Source of the DNA: JAOZTV01 sp965371805
GTDB taxonomy: Bacteria > Acidobacteriota > Aminicenantia > UBA2199
NCBI GenBank assembly: GCA_965371805.1
Contig: CBDUZW010000018.1
Location: forward strand, 7,397-71,396
Direction: 5' to 3'
Length of the DNA stretch: 64,000 nt
Shown: in pieces, positions 53,819-63,041 of the stretch
Layout: each line of letters opens with the position of its first letter
How positions within the stretch are numbered: position 1 is the stretch's first letter
Made by a program: the position numbers and the translations under genes
The notes under the pieces: model-generated
Databases searched by the model: none
The model's input: the letters and a program-made list of their open reading frames with translations, nothing else
What the model was told of the DNA's origin: nothing

Positions 53819-54162
53819 CTAAGAATAAATCAATGATTTGATGAATTTAAAGGCGGGCTATTTGCCCGTCTTTTTTTAAATACTTTATAGAAATCTATAT
53901 TAAAGAAAATTGAGTTAATATCTGTATTTTTTTGGTGTAATAAATATATATGTAAATACTCGCTTGTATTTTTAAATACAATAATGCAGTAATTTAAATT
54001 ATAATTTTAAAATATTTCTAATAATTCAATCTTTTTTTACATAAATTTTTTGAAATACTTTTTTTATAAAAGTTGACTGAAGTAAATGAAATAATTTTGA
54101 GATATATTTGTTTGTTTTTTATATAGTTATTGAAATAATTATTAAATAAAAAGGAGAAAGAA
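53819..54162 (+). other. 344-nt gap: terminator then AT-rich upstream region of the CARDB gene
   Basis: A pckG terminator occupies 53850-53877. The rest is above 80 percent A+T, with no ORF. TTGAAATAATTATTAAATAAA just before the next ribosome site may hold promoter elements, but the composition makes any call unsafe. Confidence 0.6.
53850..53877 (+). terminator. Rho-independent terminator after pckG
   Basis: AAGGCGGGC and GCCCGTCTT pair (one G-U) around a four-base loop, followed by TTTTTTT. It starts 32 nt after the pckG stop. Confidence 0.92.
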
Positions 54163-55599
54163 ATGAAAAAATTATTTTTATTATTGTTAGTAATGGTTAT
54201 CTCTTATGGGATGGCTTTTTCACAGAATATTACGGTTACCAAACCTGCAGCAGGAGAAACTGTTGCAAAAGGGAGTCAATATACAATAATGTGGGCTAAA
54301 TCCGGGTCAATGGATGCCAATGTAAAAATCCGGTTGTATAATTCAGCTGGAACTACAAAGATCAAGAATATTGTAAATAGCATACCTAATAATGGAAGCT
54401 ATACTATGCCTGCAAATATGCTGAATGATGTTCCAGTTGGAAATTATCTTATTAGAGTAAGAACTCTTGATAATGCTGTATTTGATGATGGAGGAGTTTT
54501 TACAATTGCAGTTGCTCCATCTGGTGGAATAATTATTGTAACTAATCCAAATTCGACCACTAAGTGGAATAAGGGTATAGGGTATCCAATTATATGGACA
54601 AAACAAGGGGCAATGCATTCTAAAGTAAAGATTCGATTGTATAATTCTGCAGGAACTACAAAGATTAAAGACATTGTAAATGAAACGAATAATGATGGTA
54701 ACTATTCAATTCCATCAAACTTTCTAAATGATGTCCCTGTCGGCAATTATAAGGTGAGGGCAAAAACAATTGATAATTTAGTTTCTGACGATAGTAGTGT
54801 TTTTATTATAAAAATAGCCTATACTACCATGATAAATCCGGAACTAAAAGTGGGAATAATACAGCGATTTAAACCCGACCTGGCACCGACTTTTTCTGCT
54901 CTGACTTATATAAAGAACAAACACGATTTTGAAGGAACTATATGGAACCATGGCCAGGTGGAGGTAATAAATCCCAGAGTAAAGCTGCAGGTTCACGGGC
55001 CAGATGGATTTAAAGCTCCGGTATTTTATACTACGATCCAGGGAGTAATAAAGCCTAATAAAAGATTGTTTTTCAGGTCACAATACATTGTCCCGAACCT
55101 TAAAGAGAGAGGCTCATATAATTTTATAATTACTGTAGACCCCCATAATGTAATCAAAGAATCAAATGAGGGTAATAACAGAATCGAATTTTCTTTTGAG
55201 TTTTACCCGAAATCTGACCTTGTAGTATGTACCAGCAACAATAAGAGGCCTCGTGTGGGTTACAAAACTCAGGTCCATGCAATTGTAAAAAATGTTGGAT
55301 ACAAACAATCAGCTCCATGTAAATTAAGATTCTACATTGAAAAAAAAGGTGCAAATGAGTATGAGATCCCTGCTTTGGCCCCTGGAAAGAGTTTCACAAT
55401 AACCAGGGAAGTAAAATGGGGCCTTAAAGGTACTAAAACTATCAGTGCCATCATAGATTATGACAGAAGAATTAAAGAGTACCGGAAAGATAATAACAGG
55501 GTGGTCAGTTCATACTTTGTCAGACTTCCTCATCACAAAAAAACAACCCATCCACCTTACAGTATATGTTCGAGCAAACAATATGATCAACCATGGTAG
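54163..55599 (+). CDS. Secreted protein with two Kre9/Knh1-like and two CARDB domains
   Basis: 478 residues. A signal peptide (about 1-20, LVMVISYGMAFSQ) is followed by two near-identical beta domains of about 95 residues: ITVTKPAAGETVAKGSQYTI to VFTIAV, and VTNPNSTTKWNKGIGYPIIW to VFIIKI. Both contain KIRLYNSAGTTKIK and NDVPVGNY, marking a recent internal duplication (Kre9/Knh1 or Ser-Thr-Pro-rich repeat family). Two CARDB-type Ig-like domains follow (about 250-350 and 355-460; ENEGNNRIEF-like endings, YRKDNNRVVSSYFV). All point to an extracellular or surface adhesive protein. AAGGAGA precedes the ATG and a terminator follows. Confidence 0.86.
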   Translation: MKKLFLLLLVMVISYGMAFSQNITVTKPAAGETVAKGSQYTIMWAKSGSMDANVKIRLYNSAGTTKIKNIVNSIPNNGSYTMPANMLNDVPVGNYLIRVRTLDNAVFDDGGVFTIAVAPSGGIIIVTNPNSTTKWNKGIGYPIIWTKQGAMHSKVKIRLYNSAGTTKIKDIVNETNNDGNYSIPSNFLNDVPVGNYKVRAKTIDNLVSDDSSVFIIKIAYTTMINPELKVGIIQRFKPDLAPTFSALTYIKNKHDFEGTIWNHGQVEVINPRVKLQVHGPDGFKAPVFYTTIQGVIKPNKRLFFRSQYIVPNLKERGSYNFIITVDPHNVIKESNEGNNRIEFSFEFYPKSDLVVCTSNNKRPRVGYKTQVHAIVKNVGYKQSAPCKLRFYIEKKGANEYEIPALAPGKSFTITREVKWGLKGTKTISAIIDYDRRIKEYRKDNNRVVSSYFVRLPHHKKTTHPPYSICSSKQYDQPW

Positions 55600-55653
55600 A
55601 GAATAAATAAAAATTTTATGATAGTTAAATGTTTAATCAGTTTATAGATAAAG

Positions 55654-55680
55654 AGGCGGGTTTTTACCCGCTTTTTTTTT
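55654..55680 (+). terminator. Rho-independent terminator after the CARDB protein
   Basis: GCGGGT and ACCCGC flank a short T-rich loop (55656-55671), followed by nine T. A second hairpin, GAGGCTT/AAGCCTC at 55692-55709, lies on the side of the convergent gene and lacks a T-run. Confidence 0.92.
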
Positions 55681-55729
55681 GTAAAGGCAGTGAGGCTTGG
55701 GAAAGCCTCTATATTAATTAACTATGAAA

Positions 55730-57382
55730 TTATAATCCAAATCTTTTATAAAGAATTTGTCTTATTTTCTCTGATATCTCTTTTACCTCTTTATTGATCT
55801 TTATTGCTTCAGTTTTTATTTTATTTTTAAATTCTTCATCTGTAATATCTTCAAGATTTATCATAACATTATAGAAGGCACCTTCAGCAGCACTCTCTGC
55901 TGTCAGACCTGCAACTCCAGCATCTGAAAGAGAATTCTGATTGCCTTTTTCTGTTGTAATAAGTGCGATTTCTACAGCTTCTTTTGTTTTTTCTAAAACA
56001 GAAAAGGGGATAAGAGTTGCCTCTTTAGTAGCATCTTGAATTGCCAGATCCCTTATTTTTTTTTCTTCATCTGTTTTTTTAGGAAGCGAGAATCCGTCCA
56101 TTATTTTATTAAAAGCATCTGTATCTTTGTCGATTGCATCAAGGAAAAACATTTTCAATTTTTGTCCCTTTACTGATGCTTCGATCATATCCTGCTTTAC
56201 CTCTTTGTATTTAAGTTTGCCATAGGTTAAGTTTCCAACCATTGCTGATAATGAGGCTGATAAAGAACCATTCAAAGCTGCGACACTTCCACCACCAGGT
56301 GCAGGAGAGTCCGAAGCTAATTCATTTGAAAACTCATCAAGTTTCATTGAAACCAGAGCGCCTTTTTTTCTGAATCTATATTCGATTATCCTCTCAGCTA
56401 TATTAAATTCAGAAACTTCATTTAATCCCAATGTCTGAACTGCAATTCTGACTATTTCCTCTTCAGAAACACCGGTACTTCCACCCTGTTTTTCAATAAC
56501 ATGAAGACCTGTATCGAGCATAGCTTCTAATGGAACAAGTCCAACCAGTTCACTGCCGGTTACCCTTACTCCAAATTCATTTGCATATTTTTCACATTCT
56601 TCAAAAACTCTGTAAACTGGAGTAGTTTTAAAATCGAGTATATTTACTGTTATCTGTGCCATATTATACTCGTCAATATACCATCCCATTCCCTGAACTC
56701 CTTTTAAACTTCCTGGAATAGTTTCACGGATTCCTGTTTTTTTGTTTTTTACAGTTCTCCCTTTTTCACGAACTCTTTTTGCAATTTTATTAGCAATTTT
56801 TGTATCCTTCGTATTAAGATTTATATTATATGCAATTAAAAATCCTCTTGCTCCAATAGCTGTAACACCTGATCTGCTATTAAAAACAGCTTCTCCGAAA
56901 TCAGGTTTAAAACTATCTGTTTTTAGCTTTTCAGAAAGTGCTTCATATTCACCCTCTCTGATATCTGGAAGTCTTGTCCTGCTATTCTGTTGAGCGGCTT
57001 TAGCATAAAGATAAACCGGTATATTTAATTCTTCCCCAACTCTTTTACCCAGTTTTTTAGCTAATTCTACACACTCTTCCATTGTAATTCCAGATACAGG
57101 AACAAATGGACAAACATCTGTCGCTCCCATTCTGGCATGAGCACCTGAATGCTTTGACATGTCTATGATTTCCCCGGCTTTTTTTATAGCTTGAAATGCG
57201 GCCTCAACAACAACTTCCGGTGATCCTGCCATTGTTACTACAGTTCTATTTGTATCCTTCCCGGGGTCTACATCAAGAAGTTCTACTCCTTCTATTTTCT
57301 TAATCTCATCTATTATTTTTTCAATAACAGCCATATCTCTACCTTCTGAAAAATTTGGAACACATTCGACTATTTGTTTCAT
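55730..57382 (-). CDS. ftcD: Fused glutamate formiminotransferase / formimidoyl-THF cyclodeaminase
   Basis: 550 residues with two enzymes of histidine-derived formimino metabolism. Residues 1-300 are the formiminotransferase (ECVPNFSEGRD, SKHSGAHARMGATDVCPFVP with the catalytic His, GLVPLEAMLD). Residues about 345-545 are the cyclodeaminase (LASDSPAPGGGSVAALNGSL, AMVGNLTYGKLKY, and the helical end). It moves the formimino group from formiminoglutamate to tetrahydrofolate, then releases ammonia to give methenyl-THF. Fusion in this order is the animal-like arrangement, also found in several bacteria. It follows trmD directly; stop of trmD and ATG are adjacent. No hutH/U/I genes are in view. Confidence 0.94.
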   Translation of the reverse strand: MKQIVECVPNFSEGRDMAVIEKIIDEIKKIEGVELLDVDPGKDTNRTVVTMAGSPEVVVEAAFQAIKKAGEIIDMSKHSGAHARMGATDVCPFVPVSGITMEECVELAKKLGKRVGEELNIPVYLYAKAAQQNSRTRLPDIREGEYEALSEKLKTDSFKPDFGEAVFNSRSGVTAIGARGFLIAYNINLNTKDTKIANKIAKRVREKGRTVKNKKTGIRETIPGSLKGVQGMGWYIDEYNMAQITVNILDFKTTPVYRVFEECEKYANEFGVRVTGSELVGLVPLEAMLDTGLHVIEKQGGSTGVSEEEIVRIAVQTLGLNEVSEFNIAERIIEYRFRKKGALVSMKLDEFSNELASDSPAPGGGSVAALNGSLSASLSAMVGNLTYGKLKYKEVKQDMIEASVKGQKLKMFFLDAIDKDTDAFNKIMDGFSLPKKTDEEKKIRDLAIQDATKEATLIPFSVLEKTKEAVEIALITTEKGNQNSLSDAGVAGLTAESAAEGAFYNVMINLEDITDEEFKNKIKTEAIKINKEVKEISEKIRQILYKRFGL

Positions 57383-58033
57383 TTAATTACCTCTCTTTTT
57401 TTGATTTTTTTTTCTCCAATCCAGAATATCTTTATGGTGTCCAGACAATAAAACTTCAGGAACTTCCATACCTCTATATTCTCTTGGTTGTGTATATTGA
57501 GGGAATCCGTATTGGCCCTCATAATAGAAGGAGTCTGTTTCCACAGATTCCTTATTTCCAATAACCCCGTCTTTCATTCTGATCACTGATTCAAGAAGGA
57601 CTTCAGCGGCAACCTCTCCGCCCATAAGAACAAAATTTCCTATTGATATCTCTTCATCCACTAGATTATCGATAACCCTCTGATCAATACCTTCATATCT
57701 TCCGCAAATAAGTATTAAATGTGAATGGTTTGCCAATTCCTTAGCTTTTTCCTGGGTTAAAACCGGTGCATATGCAGAGAATAAAATAACTTTCCCATTA
57801 TTTTCACTCTTTATTTTTTCTACGGCATTGAAAATCGGGGCCGGCTTCATAACCATTCCGGCGCCACCACCAAATGGTCTGTCGTCAACTTTATTATGTT
57901 TATTGTCCGCAAAATCTCTCAGGTTATAAATGTCAGTTGTAATTAGTTTTTTCTCAATAGCTTTTGATACTAATCCATGTTTAATGTATTCTGTAAATAT
58001 TTCGGGAAATATTGATACTATTGAAAATCTCAT
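57383..58033 (-). CDS. trmD: tRNA (guanine-N1)-methyltransferase
   Basis: 216 residues, the short form of the family. It methylates G37 next to the anticodon, preventing frameshifts. Landmarks: FSIVSIFPEIFTEYIKHGL, DDRPFGGGAGMVMKPAPIF, the knot LILICGRYEGIDQRVIDN and EEISIGNFVLMGGEVAAEVL, and YTQPREYRGMEVPEVLLSGH. Its ATG overlaps the rimM stop by four bases (ATGA). Part of the conserved rpsP-khpA-rimM-trmD string. Confidence 0.97.
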   Translation of the reverse strand: MRFSIVSIFPEIFTEYIKHGLVSKAIEKKLITTDIYNLRDFADNKHNKVDDRPFGGGAGMVMKPAPIFNAVEKIKSENNGKVILFSAYAPVLTQEKAKELANHSHLILICGRYEGIDQRVIDNLVDEEISIGNFVLMGGEVAAEVLLESVIRMKDGVIGNKESVETDSFYYEGQYGFPQYTQPREYRGMEVPEVLLSGHHKDILDWRKKNQKKRGN

Positions 58034-58521
58034 TTATTTAAGTTTCGTAATCCATCTGGTGGATCAATAATAATTGTCTTCTTTTCGCTGTTTACTTCTA
58101 TAATTGTATCATTAGAATATGGGATAAATACAATGTCACCATTGTCATTAATTTCGAGGATATGTATTAAACCCTCTTCTATATCACTCACCACCGTTCC
58201 CCAGTGATTTTCATCTATATCTATTACAGTATAATCAACCAGATTATCTTTCTTAAATTTTTCAATCTCCTGCTGATCTTCTATATAAGCTGCATATCCA
58301 ATTAATTTATATGCTTCTGTAATTGTATTGATATCATTGAATTTTATAATGAGATCATTACCAGATTCATTAGCTTTTTCAACAATTAAAGTTTTTTGAT
58401 GCTTTTTGGATTTTAGATAAAGAGAGTCAATGTTTTTACTATAAAAAAAATTTGGAGAAGTTTTTAAAACGACATCTCCGTTGTTACCCTTTGTTTTTAG
58501 GATTTCTCCAATGTAAAACAA
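58030..58521 (-). CDS. rimM: Ribosome maturation factor RimM
   Basis: 163 residues. Assists 16S rRNA 3'-domain folding with S19. Similarity is modest in sequence (IGEILKTKGNNGDVVLKT, NDINTITEAYKLIGYAAYI with the domain boundary, then a PRC-barrel half: VDYTVIDIDENHWGTVVSDI, IEVNSEKKTIIIDPPDGL). The usual PHGLRG appears as TKGNNG. Position between khpA and trmD makes the call secure. Confidence 0.92.
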   Translation of the reverse strand: MFYIGEILKTKGNNGDVVLKTSPNFFYSKNIDSLYLKSKKHQKTLIVEKANESGNDLIIKFNDINTITEAYKLIGYAAYIEDQQEIEKFKKDNLVDYTVIDIDENHWGTVVSDIEEGLIHILEINDNGDIVFIPYSNDTIIEVNSEKKTIIIDPPDGLRNLNK

Positions 58522-58526
58522 AAAAT

Positions 58527-58769
58527 CTACTGTTCGTATCTTTCAATTATTTCAAGGTTGTACCGTCTTTTTTGTTTCATTCCTGAAGCTGCGAGGATAG
58601 TTCTAACAGCTCTTGCGGTTCTTCCCTGTTTTCCAATAACTTTTCCCAAGTCTGATGGGGCAACTCTTAATTCAAGAATTGTTGTTTGTTCTCCATCAAT
58701 TTGGGTAACCTGAACTTCATCAGGGTTGTCAACTAAAGCTTTGCAAATTGAAATAACTAAATTCTTCAT
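58527..58769 (-). CDS. khpA: KH-domain RNA-binding protein KhpA (YlqC)
   Basis: 80 residues. One KH domain with the GxxG loop in VIGKQGRTARAVRTIL. It binds RNA as KhpA/YlqC does, typically with KhpB, in cell-envelope and RNA regulation. GGAG precedes the ATG. It lies 10 nt after rpsP and 5 nt before rimM. Confidence 0.95.
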   Translation of the reverse strand: MKNLVISICKALVDNPDEVQVTQIDGEQTTILELRVAPSDLGKVIGKQGRTARAVRTILAASGMKQKRRYNLEIIERYEQ

Positions 58770-58779
58770 TTAGATCTCC

Positions 58780-59022
58780 TTAATTTTCAGTTTTAACTTT
58801 TTTTACTAGTGATTTAACTGTTTGAGATGGCTGTGCGCCTTTTTCGATCCATTTGTTATATTTTTCAAGATCAATTCTTATTTCTGGAGTTTCTTTCATT
58901 GGGTTGTAAATGCCTAATAATTCAACATATCTAGATGTTGTTGGCTTTGCTTTGTCTATTGCGACAATTCTGTAAAATGGATTGTGTTTACTTCCTTTTC
59001 TTGCTAATCTAATTGCTAACAT
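58780..59022 (-). CDS. rpsP: 30S ribosomal protein S16
   Basis: 80 residues, standard length. AIRLARKGSKHNPFYRIVAI, then TTSRYVELLGIYNP and KWIEKGAQPSQTVKSLVKK, are the S16 signatures. AGGAGATAT precedes the ATG. Follows ffh by 96 nt, as in many bacteria. Confidence 0.98.
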   Translation of the reverse strand: MLAIRLARKGSKHNPFYRIVAIDKAKPTTSRYVELLGIYNPMKETPEIRIDLEKYNKWIEKGAQPSQTVKSLVKKVKTEN

Positions 59023-59118
59023 GCCTTTATATCTCCTGTTTTCTGTTTACTATATATAACTAAAATAAATGCCATCTTTTTTAGCAGCAAATATTTTATT
59101 ATAAACGAAAAAGTAAAC

Positions 59119-60456
59119 TTACCCCATTTTTGACATAAAGTCAAATTTTTTAAGCATCTTTTTAAAAAAGGGTTTCTTCATTTGTTTCTGCATTTCAAAA
59201 AAACTTTTTAATAATTGGTTTATCTCCTGAACCGGTCTTCCGCAGCCCTTCGATACCCTCAATCTTCTTTTTCCATTGATGGTTTTTGGCTTTTTACGTT
59301 CCTTTTTGGTCATAGAATTTATTATTGCAACCATATGCTTAACTTTATTGTCATCAAGTGCATTGGGATTGATTTGACCCATTCCGGGCATTCCAGGCAT
59401 ATTGGGCATCATTCCCATTATATCGCTCATTGAACCCAGCTTTTCGACCTGTTGCATCTGGCTTTTAAAATCCTCAAGATCAAATTCATTGCTAAGGAGT
59501 TTTTTTGCCATCGCTTCAGATTCTTTTTCATCAAATTCTTTTTCAGCTTTTTCGATAAGCGTCAGCATATCTCCCATGCCCAGGATCTGTGAAGCTAATC
59601 TTTCCGGATGAAATTTTTGAAAATCGGTGAACTTTTCTCCAATACCTACAAACTTTATTGGCTTCTTAGTCACACTGACAATTGAAAGAGCTGCTCCACC
59701 TCTTGAATCTGCATCAAGTTTTGTAAGAATAATTGAATCTATCCCGATTGATTCAGAAAATTGTAAAGCAGAATTTACTGCATCCTGACCAGTTAATGAA
59801 TCAGCAACAAACATGACTTCGGAAGGTGATAGATATGTTTTTATATGATTGAGCTCATCCATTAGGTTGTCGTCAATATGAAGACGTCCGGCAGTATCTG
59901 CAATGATATAATCATATCCATATTCTTTTGCTTCTTTTAAAAGTTCTTTTGATATTTTCTTTAAACTATTTGAATCATACTTAAAAAAGTTTACCTCAGC
60001 TTCTTTTGCAATTGTCTCCAATTGTTCTACAGCAGCAAGTCTCTTAAGGTCAAGTGAGCAAAGTAGAGAGGTCTTTCCCTGTTCTTTTAAAAAATGGGCT
60101 AATTTTCCGGCTGTAGTTGTCTTTCCTGTTCCCTGAAGTCCAACTAACATTATAATACCAGGTTTTTTAGATGGGTTAAGATCCTTTGACTCAGAACCCA
60201 GGATTTTTTCAAGTTCTTCTTTTACTATTTTTATTATCTGCTGATATGGGTTTAAGCTTTCTGTAACCTCACTGCCAAGAGATTTTTCCTTAATATTGGC
60301 TATAAATTCTTTTACAACCTTGAAGTTAACGTCTGCCTCTAATAATGATAGTTTTATCTCTCTTAGAGCCTGCTTCATATTTTCGTCTGTTATTTTTGTT
60401 TCGCCTTTCAAATATTTAAAGACTTTATTAAATTTAGTGTTTAAATTGTCTAACAT
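59119..60456 (-). CDS. ffh: Signal recognition particle protein Ffh (SRP54)
   Basis: 445 residues. N-domain (about 1-90), G-domain with LVGLQGTGKTTTAGKLA (about 103-119), DTAGRLHIDDN, TKLDADSRGGAALS, and the M-domain (about 295-445) with PNMPGMPGMGQINPNAL, RRLRVSKGCGRPVQEIN (SRP RNA-binding) and a Met/Lys/Phe-rich end. It targets nascent membrane and exported proteins to FtsY and the translocon. The SRP RNA gene is not in the window. The first gene of the ffh-rpsP-khpA-rimM-trmD string. Confidence 0.97.
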   Translation of the reverse strand: MLDNLNTKFNKVFKYLKGETKITDENMKQALREIKLSLLEADVNFKVVKEFIANIKEKSLGSEVTESLNPYQQIIKIVKEELEKILGSESKDLNPSKKPGIIMLVGLQGTGKTTTAGKLAHFLKEQGKTSLLCSLDLKRLAAVEQLETIAKEAEVNFFKYDSNSLKKISKELLKEAKEYGYDYIIADTAGRLHIDDNLMDELNHIKTYLSPSEVMFVADSLTGQDAVNSALQFSESIGIDSIILTKLDADSRGGAALSIVSVTKKPIKFVGIGEKFTDFQKFHPERLASQILGMGDMLTLIEKAEKEFDEKESEAMAKKLLSNEFDLEDFKSQMQQVEKLGSMSDIMGMMPNMPGMPGMGQINPNALDDNKVKHMVAIINSMTKKERKKPKTINGKRRLRVSKGCGRPVQEINQLLKSFFEMQKQMKKPFFKKMLKKFDFMSKMG

Positions 60457-60571
60457 AATTACCTCGCAATACTATATTCTATCATAATTAAACGTTGTTG
60501 AAAAACCATAAAACAAAATTCATATTCTATGTCCGGTATGAACCTGAAGGAATTATTTTGTTGAAATGGGT

Positions 60572-61546
60572 TTACTCTTTTTTGTTTTTCTTAAACCCAT
60601 AAGTTACAGGCAATTGAGGTTTACTATTTATTTGAAGTTGAAAAATATCCGGTCTTGCATAGTGTCCAACTACATCAAAGTCAATTTTACTTTTTCTTAC
60701 TTCAGACAGGTCTAAATCTGCATATAAAATGCCCTCCTGACCATAAAGGGGACCTGCAATAATTTCACCAAAAGGTGAAATGATCACACTTCCTCCTCTA
60801 CATAAAATATCAGGTTTATCAGACAACTCTTCAGACATCTCTAAATCAGTTGGGTACATATCTTTGGTTATAAATTGATTGCAACTTAAAACGAAACAAC
60901 GACCTTCACAGGCGATATGCATGATTGTTGATTGCCATGTGTCACGAGAATCAGCAGTAGGTGCTAGATAGATCTCAACACCTTTTCCATACATTGCCAT
61001 CCGGGCAAGCGGCATATAATTTTCCCAGCAGATAAGTCCCCCGATTTTTCCAAGATCAGTTGAAAAAACCGGCATTGTACTTCCATCACCCTCACCCCAT
61101 ATCAAACGCTCAGAACCAGTTGGTTTTAACTTTCTATGTTTGCCAATTAAGTTGCCATCAGGTGAAAAATAGAGAAGAGTGCAGTATAAAGTTCCTCCGC
61201 TATAATCCCCATCCCGTTCTATTACACCAATTGCTAAATATATTCCCGCTTCTTTAACAGCCTTTCCCAGAGTTTCTATTTCAGGGCCCAAAATGTCTAT
61301 AGAATTTTTCCAGTATTTTTCCCATAAAGATCGTCCCTTTTCGCTTCTACTTCCGACTACCATACCAAATGATAAGCCTCTTGGATATGCAGGTATAAAT
61401 GCCTCGGGAAAAAGGACCAATTGACTTCCTTTGGCAGCACTCTCTTTAATAAGGCGGCAAGCTTTTTCAATTGTTGACGTTTTATTAAAGAGAACAGATG
61501 CTGCCTGTACAACAGCAACTTTTATAATTTTAGAATCATCTGACAT
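60572..61546 (-). CDS. Nitrilase-branch carbon-nitrogen hydrolase
   Basis: 324 residues. The catalytic triad is visible: Glu in LVLFPEAFIPAYPRG (about 47), Lys in GKHRKLKPTGSERLIWGEGD (about 134) and Cys in GGLICWENYMPLARMAMYGK (about 169). The CWENYMPL sequence and the GEGDG element place it in the true nitrilase branch, which turns organic nitriles into acids plus ammonia. The exact substrate, aliphatic or aromatic (e.g. indoleacetonitrile-like), cannot be read. It is monocistronic-looking, 115 nt after ffh's start region and 52 nt past the aldo/keto reductase gene on the same strand. Confidence 0.93.
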   Translation of the reverse strand: MSDDSKIIKVAVVQAASVLFNKTSTIEKACRLIKESAAKGSQLVLFPEAFIPAYPRGLSFGMVVGSRSEKGRSLWEKYWKNSIDILGPEIETLGKAVKEAGIYLAIGVIERDGDYSGGTLYCTLLYFSPDGNLIGKHRKLKPTGSERLIWGEGDGSTMPVFSTDLGKIGGLICWENYMPLARMAMYGKGVEIYLAPTADSRDTWQSTIMHIACEGRCFVLSCNQFITKDMYPTDLEMSEELSDKPDILCRGGSVIISPFGEIIAGPLYGQEGILYADLDLSEVRKSKIDFDVVGHYARPDIFQLQINSKPQLPVTYGFKKNKKE

Positions 61547-61598
61547 ATTTTTTCTTAAAGCTGATAATTTAATTTTAAAATATTTGTTCAGGTTTTAA

Positions 61599-62921
61599 TC
61601 ATGCCAGACTCAATTGCTGATGCGCCATTGTCAGCAGACCTTTTACAGGTACATTAAAAGGACAGGCCGCTTCACAGTGGCCAGAGCAGGATTTACATAG
61701 GTCTGCTTTTTTTGTGTCAAGCTTAAAATACTTCTCTATTGCATACTTTTCACTCCCATGTCCATCGAAATAGTGGTTATAGCGCATAATGGTGTTTACG
61801 GGAATATCGTGTGGACAATTCGTCTCACAGATACCACATGCATGACGGCAGTAATAGTTACCAAGGCCCTTCTCATATGCAGCCAGTTTCTTCTTGTCTT
61901 TTCCGTCCAGTCTGGACCCGGAAATAGGGAGGAATTTCTCAATATCTTCAAAACTGCCGAAGGCCAGATTTAAAACATCTACCTTGGGATTATTTAAGAC
62001 GAATCGGAGTGCTGCTTCAGTGATTTCAGAGGGATTTTTCAAGCCGTTTTTTTTAGTAAATGTCTCTGCCTGAATAGCTGTTTTCTTTAATCTCTCTATA
62101 TATTTTATGGTACGCTTCTCTACCTCTTTGCCATCTTTTTTCATTTGTTCAACTCTTTCCAGCATACTGTAGTAACGGCCAACCGGATTGGCCTTCATGA
62201 TAGTTACTCCGATATTTTTTTTTTTACAGGCATTTATAACTGCTTCACCTTCAGCTTTCTTTAAGAAATTATAGACGATCAGCATTAGGTCGAATCTTCC
62301 ATCTGCTACAGCTGCAACCAGGACTTTTTCCATCGAATCACCTTCGCGTCCAAAACGGGGACCATGATTAGAAACACCTATAAATCTTAGTTTTCCTTCT
62401 TTTTTCAATTGATCAGTTGCTAAAAAAAAACTTTCCATTTTCATGGTTTTCATGGAAACACCATGGATCATCATACAGTCAATATATTCAGTTTTTAGAC
62501 GTCCAAGGCTTTTATTGATTCTGGCGATTATCTCATCTTTTGTTTCATTTCCCTTTAAGTGGGCTTTGGTTGTAATAAACAGTGATTTCCGATCTCTGCC
62601 TTTAATAGCTTTCCCAATATTGATCTCAGATTGCCCTCTACCATATCCTTCTGCTGTATCTATATAATTAACTCCTGCATCTAATAGCATTTTTATTACT
62701 TCTACAGGGAATTGTCTGGATGCACCAATTCCGATATCCGATGCTTTAAATCCAGTTCTACCTAAAATGCGGTAGCCATTAATTTTTAAAGCCTTTTGTT
62801 CGCTGTTTTTTTTCGTCTGCTTTGCATTAAGTAAACTGTTATTCAGACCAATAACTCCTGCTCCAAGCATTCCTGCAGCAGATGTTTTTAAGAACCCCCG
62901 GCGATTGATGATTTTCTTCAT
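61599..62921 (-). CDS. Tat-exported aldo/keto reductase with C-terminal ferredoxin domain
   Basis: 440 residues. A twin-arginine signal (INRRGFLKTSAAGMLGAGVI) indicates export of a folded, cofactor-loaded enzyme. AKR domain about 50-320: YRILGRTGFKASDIGIGASR, YIDTAEGYGRGQSE (catalytic Asp and Tyr), TTKAHL (Lys), CMMIHGVSM (His) and SNHGPRFG. The C-terminal part has two cysteine clusters, CRHACGICETNCP (about 379-391) and CKSCSGHCEAACP (about 417-429), for two 4Fe-4S centres. Members of this AKR-ferredoxin group are widespread in anaerobes; substrate and electron partner are unknown. GGAGGA precedes the ATG. Confidence 0.92.
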   Translation of the reverse strand: MKKIINRRGFLKTSAAGMLGAGVIGLNNSLLNAKQTKKNSEQKALKINGYRILGRTGFKASDIGIGASRQFPVEVIKMLLDAGVNYIDTAEGYGRGQSEINIGKAIKGRDRKSLFITTKAHLKGNETKDEIIARINKSLGRLKTEYIDCMMIHGVSMKTMKMESFFLATDQLKKEGKLRFIGVSNHGPRFGREGDSMEKVLVAAVADGRFDLMLIVYNFLKKAEGEAVINACKKKNIGVTIMKANPVGRYYSMLERVEQMKKDGKEVEKRTIKYIERLKKTAIQAETFTKKNGLKNPSEITEAALRFVLNNPKVDVLNLAFGSFEDIEKFLPISGSRLDGKDKKKLAAYEKGLGNYYCRHACGICETNCPHDIPVNTIMRYNHYFDGHGSEKYAIEKYFKLDTKKADLCKSCSGHCEAACPFNVPVKGLLTMAHQQLSLA

Positions 62922-63041
62922 AAAATTTCCTCCTGTTATTTATTATCCATAACTCATTCAGATTGATTATATAAATAATAAAAAACATTTTCAATAAAAA
63001 AACAAAGATTATTAGATTATTAATTGCTTAAGGAAAATCTA

